From positions 682,001-746,000 of the forward strand of contig NZ_RQJP01000004.1 of NCBI RefSeq assembly GCF_003858645.1: a DNA stretch of 64,000 bases. Reading direction: 5' to 3'. The stretch comes from Larkinella knui (lineage in GTDB: Bacteria > Bacteroidota > Bacteroidia > Cytophagales > Spirosomataceae). The position numbers and the translations under genes were made by a program. A model generated the notes under the pieces. The model had not been told where the DNA came from. It ran no database searches and saw only the letters and a list, made by a program, of their open reading frames with translations. Below, piece by piece: positions 52,001-62,145 of the stretch. Each line of letters begins with the position of its first letter. Within the stretch, counting starts at the first letter, position 1.

Positions 52001-54910
52001 TTACACTTTCCCCCTCAAAAAATCCGCCGTATAATTTTCGCCTTCCGGCAGTTGAACCAACTCTTCCGGGGTTCCGGCAAAGGTGACGTAACCGCCCGTA
52101 TCGCCACCTTCGGGACCGAGGTCGATGAGGTAGTCGGCCGATTTGATGATCTCGGTGTTGTGCTCGATGATGATCACACTGTCGCCCTGATCGACCAGCG
52201 CGTTGATGGCTTTCAGCAGTTTGCGGATGTCGTGGAAGTGCAACCCGGTGGTCGGTTCATCAAAAATGAACAGCGTTCCGCCTTTGTTTGGATTCCCTTT
52301 TCCGAGAAACGACGCCAGTTTAACGCGCTGGGCCTCACCGCCCGATAAGGTGTTCGATGATTGTCCGAGTGTAATATAACCCAAACCGACATCCTGGAGC
52401 GGCATCAGCTTTTCAACCATTTTTTGGTCCGCTTTCCGGAAATAGTCAATGGCTTCGTCAACGGTCATTTCCAGAATATCGGCCACATTTTTGTCATTCA
52501 GCGTCACTTCCAGAATTTCCTGTTTGAACCGTTTCCCGTTACAGCCTTCACATTTCAGGTAAATATCGGCCATAAACTGCATCTCGATCTTCACCTCGCC
52601 TTCGCCCTGACAAACCTCGCAGCGGCCACCGTCGACGTTGAACGAAAAGTGCGACGGTTTGTAGCCGCGCGCCTTAGCCACGGGTTGCTCGGCCATCACC
52701 TGCCGCAGATAATCGTAGGCTTTGATGTACGTCACCGGATTCGAGCGTGACGATTTTCCGATCGGATTCTGGTCGATCATCTCAATGGAAACGATGCGGT
52801 CCGTGCTGCCTCCCAAACTATCGTGCTTGCCCGCTTCCTCCGAACCGTCGCCCTTCAGGCGGGTCAAAGCCGGGTATAATACCTTGCGAATCAGCGTCGA
52901 TTTGCCCGAGCCACTCACGCCCGTCACCACCGTCAGCGTGTTCAGCGGAAACCGCACGTCCAGATCCTTCAAATTATTCTCCCGCGCGCCGTTCACCTCC
53001 AGCCAGTGCGTGGCTTTCCGCCGAAACTTCGGAACCGGCACGGTTTCTTTCCCGATAAGGAAATCAATCGTATACGAATGAGGGGATGTGATTTGCTCTT
53101 GATGCCCACTCTTCACGCTTAACTCATAATTCTTCACTTCCTCCCACGTGCCCTGAAACACCAGATGCCCCCCGTTGACACCCGCGTCGGGGCCAATGTC
53201 GATGAGCTGATCGGCGGCCCGCATCACTTCCTCCTCGTGTTCGACCACGATGACGGTATTGCCCAGATCGCGCAGCGTTTCCAGCACGCTAACCAGTTGC
53301 TTTGTGTCACGCGGATGCAGGCCAATGCTGGGTTCATCCAGAATATACATCGAACCGACCAGGGCGCTACCCAGCGAAGTAGCCAGTTTAATTCGTTGAT
53401 ACTCACCACCCGACAACGTGTTCGTCAGGCGGTTCAGCGTTAGATAAGTCAACCCGACGCGCTCCATGTAATCGAGCCGGTTGCGGATTTCGGTGAGCAG
53501 GCGTTTGCCCACTTCCTGCTGATGCGGGGGTAATTCCAGATTCCGGAAGAAACCGGCGGCTTCGCCAATCGGCATCAGCACAATGTCGGTAATGGATTTT
53601 CCACCGGCAATTTTTACGTAGCTGGCATCCTTCCGCAGCCGCGAACCCCGGCATTCGGGGCAGGTGGTTTTTCCCCGGTAGCGCGACAGCATTACCCGGT
53701 ATTGCACTTTAAAGGTCTGGCTTTCCACGAAATCGAAAAAAGCGTTCAGACCCTGGAAGTATTTGTTGCCGGTCCAGAGCGTTTCTTTCTGCTCCGGCGA
53801 TAGATCTTTATAGGGACGATGAATCGGAAAGTCGAACCGGATGCCGTTTTTGAGCAGCGGTTTCAGAAATTCCTCGTTCATTTTCTCGCTCCGCCAGGGC
53901 GCAATCGCGCCTTCGAATACCGACAGATTTTTGTCGGGAATCACCAGATCGGGGTCGATGCCCAGCACTTTGCCAAAACCGTCGCACCGGCGGCAGGCAC
54001 CATACGGGTTATTGAACGTGAAGAGGTTGACACTCGGTTCTTCAAAAACCAAACCGTCTAACTCAAATTTGTCCGAGAAAACGCGCGATTCTTTCCCAAC
54101 GACGTCGACCCGGCAAACGCCTTCGCCTTCATTGAAAGCCGTCTGGATCGAATCCGAAAAGCGGTATTGGCTGTCTTCGTCGGGCTGACCGTCTTCGCCA
54201 AACTGCACCGTACTCCGGTCGATCAGGATTTCCAGCGATGCCCCCGGCGCCGGTTCTTTGACGCCCTGTTCCAGCATTTCTTCGATGAACAACACGTCGC
54301 CATCGGCCACAATCCGGGTATAGCCTTTCTGAAGCAGCACTTTCAGTTCGTCCGCCAGCGTGCGGTCGGTGCGGATGTGCAGCGGAGCCATAATCAGTAC
54401 CCGCTGACCCTGCTCGTAGGAATACAGGTAATTAACCACATCGGTTACCGTATCTTTGCGCACCTCCTGCCCCGAAACCGGCGAGTAGGTGATCCCGACG
54501 CGGGCAAAGAGCAGTTTCAGGTAGTCATATATTTCAGTGGTTGTTCCAACCGTTGAACGGGGATTGCGGGTCGTTACTTTCTGTTCGATGGCAATGGCCG
54601 GCGACACGCCCTTGATGTAGTCGACTTCGGGCTTTTCCATCCGGCCCAGAAACTGCCGGGCGTAACTGCTCAGGCTTTCGACATACATCCGCTGACCTTC
54701 AGCAAATAGCGTATCGAATGCCAGGGACGATTTGCCCGAGCCCGAAAGGCCGGTAATCACCACCAGTTTGTTACGGGGAATGGCAACGTCGATGCTTTTC
54801 AGATTGTGAACCCGGGCACCCTTGATGATGATATACTGTTTAGGATCAAGATGTTCAACGTTGGGCTGTTGAAATGAGCCGTCAGGCGGCAGACTAACCG
54901 ATAAATTCAT
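52001..54910 (-). CDS. uvrA: excinuclease ABC subunit A
   Basis: 969 residues, full-length UvrA, the damage-recognition ATPase of nucleotide excision repair. Two ABC modules: [16 protein letters not shown] and [17 protein letters not shown] (Walker A), [20 protein letters not shown] and [20 protein letters not shown] (signatures). Zinc modules CRRC and CPEC...  and CEVC...CEGC are present. An insertion of about 19 residues, starting [12 protein letters not shown], lies between the modules near residues 608-626. Stands alone on the minus strand. Confidence 0.97.
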   Translation of the reverse strand: MNLSVSLPPDGSFQQPNVEHLDPKQYIIIKGARVHNLKSIDVAIPRNKLVVITGLSGSGKSSLAFDTLFAEGQRMYVESLSSYARQFLGRMEKPEVDYIKGVSPAIAIEQKVTTRNPRSTVGTTTEIYDYLKLLFARVGITYSPVSGQEVRKDTVTDVVNYLYSYEQGQRVLIMAPLHIRTDRTLADELKVLLQKGYTRIVADGDVLFIEEMLEQGVKEPAPGASLEILIDRSTVQFGEDGQPDEDSQYRFSDSIQTAFNEGEGVCRVDVVGKESRVFSDKFELDGLVFEEPSVNLFTFNNPYGACRRCDGFGKVLGIDPDLVIPDKNLSVFEGAIAPWRSEKMNEEFLKPLLKNGIRFDFPIHRPYKDLSPEQKETLWTGNKYFQGLNAFFDFVESQTFKVQYRVMLSRYRGKTTCPECRGSRLRKDASYVKIAGGKSITDIVLMPIGEAAGFFRNLELPPHQQEVGKRLLTEIRNRLDYMERVGLTYLTLNRLTNTLSGGEYQRIKLATSLGSALVGSMYILDEPSIGLHPRDTKQLVSVLETLRDLGNTVIVVEHEEEVMRAADQLIDIGPDAGVNGGHLVFQGTWEEVKNYELSVKSGHQEQITSPHSYTIDFLIGKETVPVPKFRRKATHWLEVNGARENNLKDLDVRFPLNTLTVVTGVSGSGKSTLIRKVLYPALTRLKGDGSEEAGKHDSLGGSTDRIVSIEMIDQNPIGKSSRSNPVTYIKAYDYLRQVMAEQPVAKARGYKPSHFSFNVDGGRCEVCQGEGEVKIEMQFMADIYLKCEGCNGKRFKQEILEVTLNDKNVADILEMTVDEAIDYFRKADQKMVEKLMPLQDVGLGYITLGQSSNTLSGGEAQRVKLASFLGKGNPNKGGTLFIFDEPTTGLHFHDIRKLLKAINALVDQGDSVIIIEHNTEIIKSADYLIDLGPEGGDTGGYVTFAGTPEELVQLPEGENYTADFLRGKV

Positions 54911-55021
54911 TCTATAAATTTAGCAAAACTCTATCTTTGGACTAACGGTTTTTTTGAAAGGATGGTTTCTTTTTAAACAAGGTTTGCCCCACCGCCCTGA
55001 AGAGGGCCCAGATCAGTGTAA

Positions 55022-55651
55022 ATGGATTCGATTGTACGAGAAGATATTCTGAAACTCCTGCTGGCGATGCTGCTGGGCGGTTTGATTGGTGCGGAACGCG
55101 AATACCGCAGCAAATCGGCGGGCCTGCGGACCACCATTCTGATTTGCGTCGGATCCACCCTGTTTACCATCGTTTCGCGCCGTTTCGGTTCCGACGACCG
55201 GATTGCCGCCAATATTGTCAACGGGATTGGGTTTCTGGGTGCGGGAATTATCTTCCGGCAGGAAACGATGGTGAAGGGCCTGACCACGGCCGCAACCATC
55301 TGGGCAATGGCCGCCATCGGCATGGCCATTGGGGGCGGTTTTTATGACATTGCCGTGGGTGGTTTTATCGTTATTGGTTCTACCTTGCTACTTTTGCACC
55401 GACTAGCCGCCCGCATTGGCCGAATTAATCAATCGCGGGAATACCGAATTGTGACTACCTTTAAAAATAAAACGCTGACCCACTACGAAAAACAATTCGA
55501 AGAATTCGGACTGCATTCGGAGCGTCTGTCCCAGCAGCGCATCGGCAACGACATCATCGGGAACTGGAAGGTTAACGGGTCGGAAAAAGCCCACGAACGC
55601 TGCATCAAACGATTGCTGAACGATCCGGAGGTGAAAGAGTTTGGGTTTTGA
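55022..55651 (+). CDS. MgtC/SapB-family membrane protein
   Basis: 209 residues. N-terminal membrane domain with MLLGGLIGAEREYRSKSAGL (the GxERE motif), RTTILICVGSTLFTIVS and NGIGFLGAGIIF, four to five helices. The cytoplasmic C-terminal part (about 140-209) has a small ACT-like look. Members are tied to Mg2+ homeostasis and phosphate/ATP balance. Divergent from uvrA. TATCTTTG at 54932-54939 may be its -7 box. Confidence 0.9.
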   Translation: MDSIVREDILKLLLAMLLGGLIGAEREYRSKSAGLRTTILICVGSTLFTIVSRRFGSDDRIAANIVNGIGFLGAGIIFRQETMVKGLTTAATIWAMAAIGMAIGGGFYDIAVGGFIVIGSTLLLLHRLAARIGRINQSREYRIVTTFKNKTLTHYEKQFEEFGLHSERLSQQRIGNDIIGNWKVNGSEKAHERCIKRLLNDPEVKEFGF

Positions 55652-55729
55652 AAAGGCATATTACTTACTAAAAACCACTATTTTTTCGTTTACATACTGA
55701 GTATTCATTTTTGTTCATTAATCAACTCT

Positions 55730-56368
55730 ATGAACTTCATACAGAAAGGCTTATTAGCAATTATGCTCATAAGTAGCAGTGTAGCCTTCGGGCAAATTAC
55801 CGAGGACCCGGAAGAACGGCGCGGAGATGGAAAAGATCCGTTGAAAACCAAAACCCCGGAAGGCGATCCACTCCCCTTTTCGCAACGGTTGCGGTTTGGT
55901 GGGGGCATCAGCAACGTTTCCATTGGCAATCCTTTCAGCATCGGCGTTTCGCCCGTTATCGCTTACCAGGCTTCGGAAAGGGCTATTCTGGGGGTCGGCG
56001 TCAATTACGTATACTACCGCGCCAAGTATTATTACCAGGGCGGAGCCACCGAGGTTTACCACGCCAATCAGTATGGCGGACGGGTATTCGGGATGTACGA
56101 AATCATTCCCAATATCGTCAAGAACCTCTACCTGCACGGCGAATTTGAAAACACCAACGTGGGGTATAATGTCAATCAGAGCACGACTCAGAACCTGCGC
56201 CGGTGGGTGAGTGCCGGACTGGTTGGGTTAACGTATTCGCAACCCATTAGCCGGCGGTTTGGGGTCAACCTAACCGCCTTGTACAACCTGAGTTATAACG
56301 CCGATCCGGTTTTCTCATCGTTCGTGTACGGCAGTAGTCCGTGGGTGATTCGGGTGTCATTTTTTTGA
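55730..56368 (+). CDS. small outer-membrane protein
   Basis: 212 residues. Signal peptide MNFIQKGLLAIMLISSSVAF. After a charged spacer (EDPEERRGDGKDPLKTKTPE), the strands look like an eight-strand or larger barrel (RFGGGISNVSIGNPFSIGVS, ILGVGVNYVYYRAKYYYQGG) and the last residues PWVIRVSFF end in phenylalanine as barrel proteins do. No family recognised. Followed by a 23-bp hairpin. Confidence 0.75.
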   Translation: MNFIQKGLLAIMLISSSVAFGQITEDPEERRGDGKDPLKTKTPEGDPLPFSQRLRFGGGISNVSIGNPFSIGVSPVIAYQASERAILGVGVNYVYYRAKYYYQGGATEVYHANQYGGRVFGMYEIIPNIVKNLYLHGEFENTNVGYNVNQSTTQNLRRWVSAGLVGLTYSQPISRRFGVNLTALYNLSYNADPVFSSFVYGSSPWVIRVSFF

Positions 56369-56378
56369 TTGAGCGTAC

Positions 56379-56444
56379 AGAACAGAGAGGAAAGAAGAAA
56401 GACAATCGCAGAAACGGTTTTCTTTCTTCTTTCCTCTCTGTTCT
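56379..56444. repeat. perfect 23-bp hairpin of purine/pyrimidine arms
   Basis: Arm 56379-56401 (all purine except two positions) pairs perfectly with 56422-56444 around a 20-base loop and is followed by TTTTAT. It lies 10 bases after the barrel gene stop, so it may serve as its terminator. Confidence 0.75.
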
Positions 56445-56531
56445 TTTATCTCCATTTTTAGTATTAATTCCATCCTTATTATAAAATTTTCTCTTTAATT
56501 CGGGTAGATTTTCCTAAACCGGATTAAGAGC

Positions 56532-57119
56532 TTGATCACTGAACGGCAACCCGATTCCATTCTCTGGAACGCCCTGAAACAAGGCGACCGGCGGGCTTTT
56601 GCCGAACTCTACGAACGCTATTACCGCACGCTATACAATTACGGCTACAAACTGATGCCCGACACGGCTCTCGTCGAAGATGCCATTCAGGATTTGTTTG
56701 TAGACCTCTGGCGGATTCAGCAAAATCTGGGCGAAGCCGAATCGGTCAAGTTCTATTTATTTCGCTCCCTGCGCCGAAAAATCCACCGGCTGGCCGAGAA
56801 AGAAAACCGGTTTTTATCCGTCGATCTTTTAACCTCTCCCTTTCGCAGCGACACAACGCCGGAACACCAGATTACCGAACAGGAGCACGAGCAGCAGTTG
56901 GTCCGGCAACTCGCCCAGGCGCTGAAACAACTTCCCGAACGCCAACTGGAAGTGGTGATGTTGCGCTTCTACGAAAACTTCAAAACCGGCGAAATTGCGG
57001 CTATTATGGGCATCACCGACAAATCCGTTCGGAACACGCTGCACAAAGCCATGACCCACCTGCGCGAAAACGCCCGCTACCTGGCGCCGTTTCTGGGGCT
57101 GCTTCTATTCTTTTTCTAA
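56532..57119 (+). CDS. ECF sigma factor of the second SusCD locus
   Basis: 195 residues. Starts at TTG 56532 (MITERQPDSI), because the next in-frame ATG would remove most of region 2 (DRRAFAELYERYYRTLYNYG, VEDAIQDLFVDLWRIQ). Region 4 is LKQLPERQLEVVMLRFYENF and GEIAAIMGITDKSVRNTLHK. The C-terminus is hydrophobic (YLAPFLGLLLFFF), like that of the sigma factor at 25379. The FecR gene follows, past a long palindrome. Confidence 0.92.
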   Translation: MITERQPDSILWNALKQGDRRAFAELYERYYRTLYNYGYKLMPDTALVEDAIQDLFVDLWRIQQNLGEAESVKFYLFRSLRRKIHRLAEKENRFLSVDLLTSPFRSDTTPEHQITEQEHEQQLVRQLAQALKQLPERQLEVVMLRFYENFKTGEIAAIMGITDKSVRNTLHKAMTHLRENARYLAPFLGLLLFFF

Positions 57120-57142
57120 CGACCACGAGCCAGGTCAAACTG

Positions 57143-57197
57143 GCTAGATGACTATACCTGTCAGATCTTGAAGACCTGACAGGTATAGTCATCTAGC
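57143..57197. repeat. 27-bp near-loopless palindrome between sigma and FecR genes
   Basis: 57143-57169 is the reverse complement of 57171-57197 except at one position, with a single base in the centre. The core words CCTGTCAG and CTGACAGG recur as an intergenic palindrome in Bacteroidota genomes as I remember them. It lies in the 201-base gap between the two genes; the ATG at 57321 begins 123 bases later. Confidence 0.85.
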
Positions 57198-57320
57198 TCA
57201 ACCCTTGAAAATTAAATGCCGTGGGTGCAGAAAAAATCAGAACCGGAGGGGACACTTTTCAATTTTTGGACTCTTGGTATAAAAGAGCGGACTATTCATC
57301 TATTTTATGGCCCTGATGCA

Positions 57321-58460
57321 ATGAATACGTACACGGACTATACCACGGAAGACTTTGCCGAAGACGATTATTTTCGACAGTGGGTGCAATCGCCTGATGC
57401 GGAAACGGATTCGTTCTGGCAGGAATTCCTGGCGCAGCATCCGGAAAAGCAGGCCGTTATCCTGACCGCCCGCTCCCTGTTGAAGGCCGTTTCGCAGCTG
57501 CAGACCAGGCCCACTGAAGAACAGGGCCGGCGGATGTGGGCCGAAATCGATCAGCGGACAACCGGCCTTCGGGAACTGGGCGAGGAGCCGGAACCCCGCT
57601 GGATGTGGCCGAAAGTAGAACGGCCGAACTGGCTGCAGTTAGCCGCTGCGGTACTCCTGCTGGTGGGCATTGGCTGGTGGTATATGCTGCGATCAAAACT
57701 AACCGAACAATCGGGAACCTATTCGGGCTTGGTTTCCCGGTCTACGATTGATCTGGTTGAAAAAATAAACAATACAACCCAACCGCTGACGGTTCGCTTT
57801 GCCGAAGGGAGCACGGTGGTGTTGCAACCCGACAGCCGGGTGAGTTATTCGGCCACGTTCGCGGGCGACAAGCGCGAAGTGTTTCTATCGGGTGAAGGGT
57901 TTTTTGAAGTGACTAAACAGCCGGAAAAACCGTTTATGGTTTATGCCAATGGATTGGTTACCAAAGTAGTAGGTACCAGTTTTGTGATTCGGGCGCTCGA
58001 AAAGGCCGATCGGGTAACGGTGATTGTCCGGACCGGAAAAGTAGCGGTTTTTCCAATCAAGTCGATCGACCGGACGCAACCGGAAACCGGGCAGCCCGCA
58101 GGTGCGCTTTTGCTGACGCCCAATCAACAGGCCTTTTTTGATACCGACAACGACCGGCTGACCCGCAAACTGGTGGAGGTGCCGGCCCTGATCAGGAAGC
58201 CCGAAAACAACCAGAACTTTATTTTTGAGAATACGCCGGTGGCCGAGGTGTTCAAAACGCTGGAAACCTCGTATGGCGTGTCGATTGTCTACGACGCCAA
58301 AACCCTGAAAAGCTGTAATCTGACCGCCCCGCTGGGCGACGAACCGCTCTTCCGAAAACTCGACATCATCTGCCAGACCATCGACGCCACGTACGAAGTC
58401 TGGGATGCGAAAATTGTGATTTCAGGAAAAGGCTGCCAACCAGCGGAACAAGGTTGGTAA
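57321..58460 (+). CDS. FecR-family anti-sigma factor (second locus)
   Basis: 379 residues. Acidic cytoplasmic N-terminus (TTEDFAEDDYFRQWVQSPDA), one membrane helix (LQLAAAVLLLVGIGWWYML, about 104-122), the FecR domain (about 150-260) and DUF4974 (about 290-370, FENTPVAEVFKTLETSYGVS). It should hold the sigma factor at 56532 until SusC signals. An in-frame extension upstream to 57216 lacks protein character; ATG 57321 is preferred. Confidence 0.92.
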   Translation: MNTYTDYTTEDFAEDDYFRQWVQSPDAETDSFWQEFLAQHPEKQAVILTARSLLKAVSQLQTRPTEEQGRRMWAEIDQRTTGLRELGEEPEPRWMWPKVERPNWLQLAAAVLLLVGIGWWYMLRSKLTEQSGTYSGLVSRSTIDLVEKINNTTQPLTVRFAEGSTVVLQPDSRVSYSATFAGDKREVFLSGEGFFEVTKQPEKPFMVYANGLVTKVVGTSFVIRALEKADRVTVIVRTGKVAVFPIKSIDRTQPETGQPAGALLLTPNQQAFFDTDNDRLTRKLVEVPALIRKPENNQNFIFENTPVAEVFKTLETSYGVSIVYDAKTLKSCNLTAPLGDEPLFRKLDIICQTIDATYEVWDAKIVISGKGCQPAEQGW

Positions 58461-58719
58461 AGAACGTAAGGTCTTGTAAATAAGTTAATTGTGATTAAAT
58501 AACTCCATTTCCTAAACCCTGATTGCATGAAGAAACGATAACCCCTTTTACTAAAAAAGCCGGAACAGAACCGTCATGTTGCGACCATAACGGCTCCGAT
58601 ACTCCGGCGAATCAGTGCCCTCCCTTGCTTTACTGGTATTGCGACTACCCTGAAAAACGGGGATGGGGATTGTTTTTGCCTCCACTTCTGACTTGTCGAA
58701 CAAAAACACTGCTAAAAGT

Positions 58720-61700
58720 ATGAAAAAACTGTGGGATTATTCCCCAACCTTTTGCCTGATTATGAAGATTACTTGCGTACAGTTCGTGCTGGCCGTAGTC
58801 TTTGCGGGGCTAACCCTGGCCCGAAATGGAATGGCCCAGGAACTGCTCAACCGACCCATCTCTGTTCAACTGGATAACAAGGACTTACGGACGGTCCTGA
58901 ACCGGCTGGAGAAAGCCGCCAACGTGAAATTTACGTACGTTCCGCAACTGATTGCTACCGGAAACAAGGTGTCCGTCCGGGCCGAAAACGACCGGCTGGA
59001 GGTGGTGTTGAACCGGTTGCTGAAACCGCTGAACATCACCTATCAGGTTTCGGGAAATTACATCGTGCTCAAAAAAGAGACCACGAGCGCCGTATTTCCG
59101 GATGACCAACTGATCGAAGCGCCCGCGCAACGGGCCGAACTGACCATTTCGGGGGTGGTAACGGACGAAAAGGGCGAAGGTTTGCCGGGCGTCAGTGTGT
59201 TGCTGAAAGGGACGCAACGGGGCACGGCTACCGACGGCAAAGGCGCATTTCGACTGGCCGTGCCGGATCAGTCGGCGGTTTTGGTGTTCAGCTTTGTCGG
59301 GTATCAGAGTCAGGAAATTACCGTCCGGTCGCAATCGGTCCTGACGGTTCGGCTGGAAGCGGACGAAAAATCACTGAATGAAGTGGTAGTGGTCGGCTAC
59401 GGAAGCGTGAAAAAACGCGATCTGACGGGTGCCGTGTCGTCCATCAGCGCAACCGAAGTAAAATCCCAGCCCGTTTCCGGTTTGAATCAGGCGTTGCAGG
59501 GCCGGGCCGCCGGGGTTCAGGTGACGCAGTCGTCGAACTCGCCGGGTGGGGGCGTTACCATCCGGATTCGGGGCGGCAATTCCATCTCGGCCAACAACGA
59601 ACCGCTGTATGTCATCGACGGTTTTCCGGTTTCGAGTTCCACTTCGTTTCCCGGTGGCCCGACCAATACCGGAACGAATCAGAACGTGCTGGCGACAATC
59701 AATCCCAACGATATTGAGTCCATTGAAATCCTGAAAGACGCGTCGGCAACGGCCATTTACGGTTCGCGGGGGGCCAACGGCGTGGTGCTGATTACAACGC
59801 GACGCGGCAAAGAAGGACAATCCAACATCGACTTTGAAGCGTATTACGGTGTTCAGCAAATCCGGAAAATGCTGGATCTGGGAACGGCTGCGGAACATAC
59901 CGAACTGAAAAACGAGCAGTTGCGCAACCTCGGTTTTGCGCAACGCTACGGCTATACGACGCAGTTTCCGAAAAAACCGGAAGAATACGGCGTCGGCACC
60001 AACTGGCAGGAGGAAATTTACCGCCCCGCTGCGGTGCAGAATTACCAGCTTTCGTTTTCGGGAGGGAATGATAAACTGCGGTATTTCGTTAACGGCAACT
60101 ATTTCGGTCAGGACGGAATTGTGATCAATTCCGACTTCAAGCGGTATTCGTCCCGCATCAACCTGGATGCCCGGGTCAGTTCCCGTTTGAAAATTGGCTC
60201 CACCATCACCATCAGCCGGGCCATCACCAACGCCATCAATGAAGTGGGGACCAACGGGCCTGTCGGGGCTGCCCTCACGTATTCGCCCGCCAATCCCATC
60301 TTCGATGCCAGCGGCAATTACCAGTTGCTGAACGTCGGGTCGGGTTCCGGTTTTGGGGTTTTTCCCAATCCGGTGGCTCTGGCAAAAACGTCGACCAACA
60401 CGCTGACCAGCGACCGTGTGCTGGGAAATATGTTCGGCGAACTGCTCCTGGGAGCCGGTTTGACGGCCCGAATCAGCGTCGGCACCGACATCCTGAATTC
60501 CCGGCGCAATACCTTCTTTTCGCCCCAGACCGTTGTGGCGAATACGCTCAACGGAGTTGGCAGTAATGGCACCGGTAACACTGTTAACTTGTTGAACGAA
60601 AACACGTTGTCGTATACCCGAGCCTTCGATGCTATCCACAGCATCGATCTGTTGGCGGGCCTAACGTTCCAGTCGGCAAAGAATGTGGGAACGTATCAGG
60701 AAGCCCAGGATTTTCCGAATTATGCGCTGGGTGCCCAGAACCTGGGATTGGCCAACAACCCGCGCCCACCCAGCGGATCGGCCAGCCGCTGGGGCCTGAA
60801 TTCGTATCTGGCCCGCGCCAATTACCGGTTCAGGGACAAATACCTGCTGACGTTTACGGGCCGGGTCGATGGCTCCTCGCGGTTCGGAGCCAATCATAAA
60901 TACGGTTTTTTCCCGTCGGGCGCGTTCGCGTGGCGGGTTTCGGAAGAGCCATTCCTGAAAAGTGTGCGGGCCATTTCGGACCTGAAATTCCGGCTGAGCT
61001 ACGGGATTACCGGCAACGACGGCATCGGCTTATACAATTCCCTCTCGCAATACGGCACCAGCCGTACGGTTTTCAACAATACGGAAGTGCTGATGACGCA
61101 GGCATCGCGGATTGCCAATCCGGATTTACGCTGGGAAAAAACCGCCCAGTTCGACGCCGGATTTGACGTCAGCCTGCTCAATAACCGCCTGCAACTGACG
61201 GCCGATTATTACATCAAAACCACCACCGACCTGCTCCTGAACGTTGAATTACCAGCCACGACGGGTTTTACAACCGTGACCCGGAACGTGGGTAGTCTCG
61301 AAAACCGGGGGTTCGAGCTGGCAATCAACACCATCAACATCGACGGAAAAGTACAGTGGACTTCCAGCGGCAACGTGTCCTTTAACCGGAACAAAGTGCT
61401 GAAACTGGCCGATGCCGAGCAGTTTTTTTCCGGCGCAACCATCGTCAAGGTCGGTGAATCCATCGGGTCGTTCTACACTACAGTTTTCGACGGAATCTGG
61501 CAAACCGCCGAAGAAATCAAACAGGCCGGGCTGAAGGCCCGAACGGGCGATTTGCCGGGCGCTCCCCGCTTCAAGGATGTGAACGGCGACGGCGTTTTCA
61601 ACGAAAGCACCGACCGGACGATCATCGGAAACGGTTTGCCCAAATTCATCTACGGGCTGACCAACAACCTGTCCTACAAGGGGTTCGATCTGCTGGTTTT

Positions 61701-62121
61701 CGTGCAGGGTGTTTACGGCAATAAATTGTACAATGCCACCCGCCAAACCATTGAATCGACCGACCCGACGACCAACCAGCTTCGTACCGTGATCGAAGGT
61801 TCGTGGCGTCCCGACCGGCCCTCCAACCGAATCCCGGCCATGCGTCAGTGGAGCAAGGGAACAACGTCCGATTTCATCGAAGACGGTTCGTTCCTGCGGT
61901 TGAAAAACGTTTCGCTGGGATACCAGGTACCGGTTTTGCCGAGGTTTATCAAACGCGCCCGGGTCTACGTCAGCGGCCAGAATCTGCTGACGTTTACGAA
62001 ATACGTCGGCTACGATCCGGAAGTCAGTTCCGACGGAAACAGCAATACCCTCTACGGTTTCGACCGCTTTGCCTACCCGGCTTCCCGCACCATTACGGTG
62101 GGGGCCAATCTCACTTTCTGA
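58720..62121 (+). CDS. SusC/RagA-type transporter (second locus)
   Basis: 1133 residues. Signal peptide in FVLAVVFAGLTLARNGMAQ, STN domain (about 55-110, LRTVLNRLEKAANVKFTYVP), CarboxypepD-like domain (SGVVTDEKGEGLPGVSVLLK), then the plug (LNEVVVVGYGSVKKRDLTGA) and the barrel, ending ASRTITVGANLTF. The STN fits FecR/sigma control. The ATG at 58720 is used; frames upstream overlap non-coding sequence. SusD follows after 24 bases. Confidence 0.94.
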   Translation: MKKLWDYSPTFCLIMKITCVQFVLAVVFAGLTLARNGMAQELLNRPISVQLDNKDLRTVLNRLEKAANVKFTYVPQLIATGNKVSVRAENDRLEVVLNRLLKPLNITYQVSGNYIVLKKETTSAVFPDDQLIEAPAQRAELTISGVVTDEKGEGLPGVSVLLKGTQRGTATDGKGAFRLAVPDQSAVLVFSFVGYQSQEITVRSQSVLTVRLEADEKSLNEVVVVGYGSVKKRDLTGAVSSISATEVKSQPVSGLNQALQGRAAGVQVTQSSNSPGGGVTIRIRGGNSISANNEPLYVIDGFPVSSSTSFPGGPTNTGTNQNVLATINPNDIESIEILKDASATAIYGSRGANGVVLITTRRGKEGQSNIDFEAYYGVQQIRKMLDLGTAAEHTELKNEQLRNLGFAQRYGYTTQFPKKPEEYGVGTNWQEEIYRPAAVQNYQLSFSGGNDKLRYFVNGNYFGQDGIVINSDFKRYSSRINLDARVSSRLKIGSTITISRAITNAINEVGTNGPVGAALTYSPANPIFDASGNYQLLNVGSGSGFGVFPNPVALAKTSTNTLTSDRVLGNMFGELLLGAGLTARISVGTDILNSRRNTFFSPQTVVANTLNGVGSNGTGNTVNLLNENTLSYTRAFDAIHSIDLLAGLTFQSAKNVGTYQEAQDFPNYALGAQNLGLANNPRPPSGSASRWGLNSYLARANYRFRDKYLLTFTGRVDGSSRFGANHKYGFFPSGAFAWRVSEEPFLKSVRAISDLKFRLSYGITGNDGIGLYNSLSQYGTSRTVFNNTEVLMTQASRIANPDLRWEKTAQFDAGFDVSLLNNRLQLTADYYIKTTTDLLLNVELPATTGFTTVTRNVGSLENRGFELAINTINIDGKVQWTSSGNVSFNRNKVLKLADAEQFFSGATIVKVGESIGSFYTTVFDGIWQTAEEIKQAGLKARTGDLPGAPRFKDVNGDGVFNESTDRTIIGNGLPKFIYGLTNNLSYKGFDLLVFVQGVYGNKLYNATRQTIESTDPTTNQLRTVIEGSWRPDRPSNRIPAMRQWSKGTTSDFIEDGSFLRLKNVSLGYQVPVLPRFIKRARVYVSGQNLLTFTKYVGYDPEVSSDGNSNTLYGFDRFAYPASRTITVGANLTF

Positions 62122-62145
62122 ACCGTTTAATCTGTTCGTAAAAAC

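Noticed and set aside
59371-60639. 422-codon open frame opposite the second SusC gene
   Set aside because: Shadow of the SusC gene with no signal, domain or start context.
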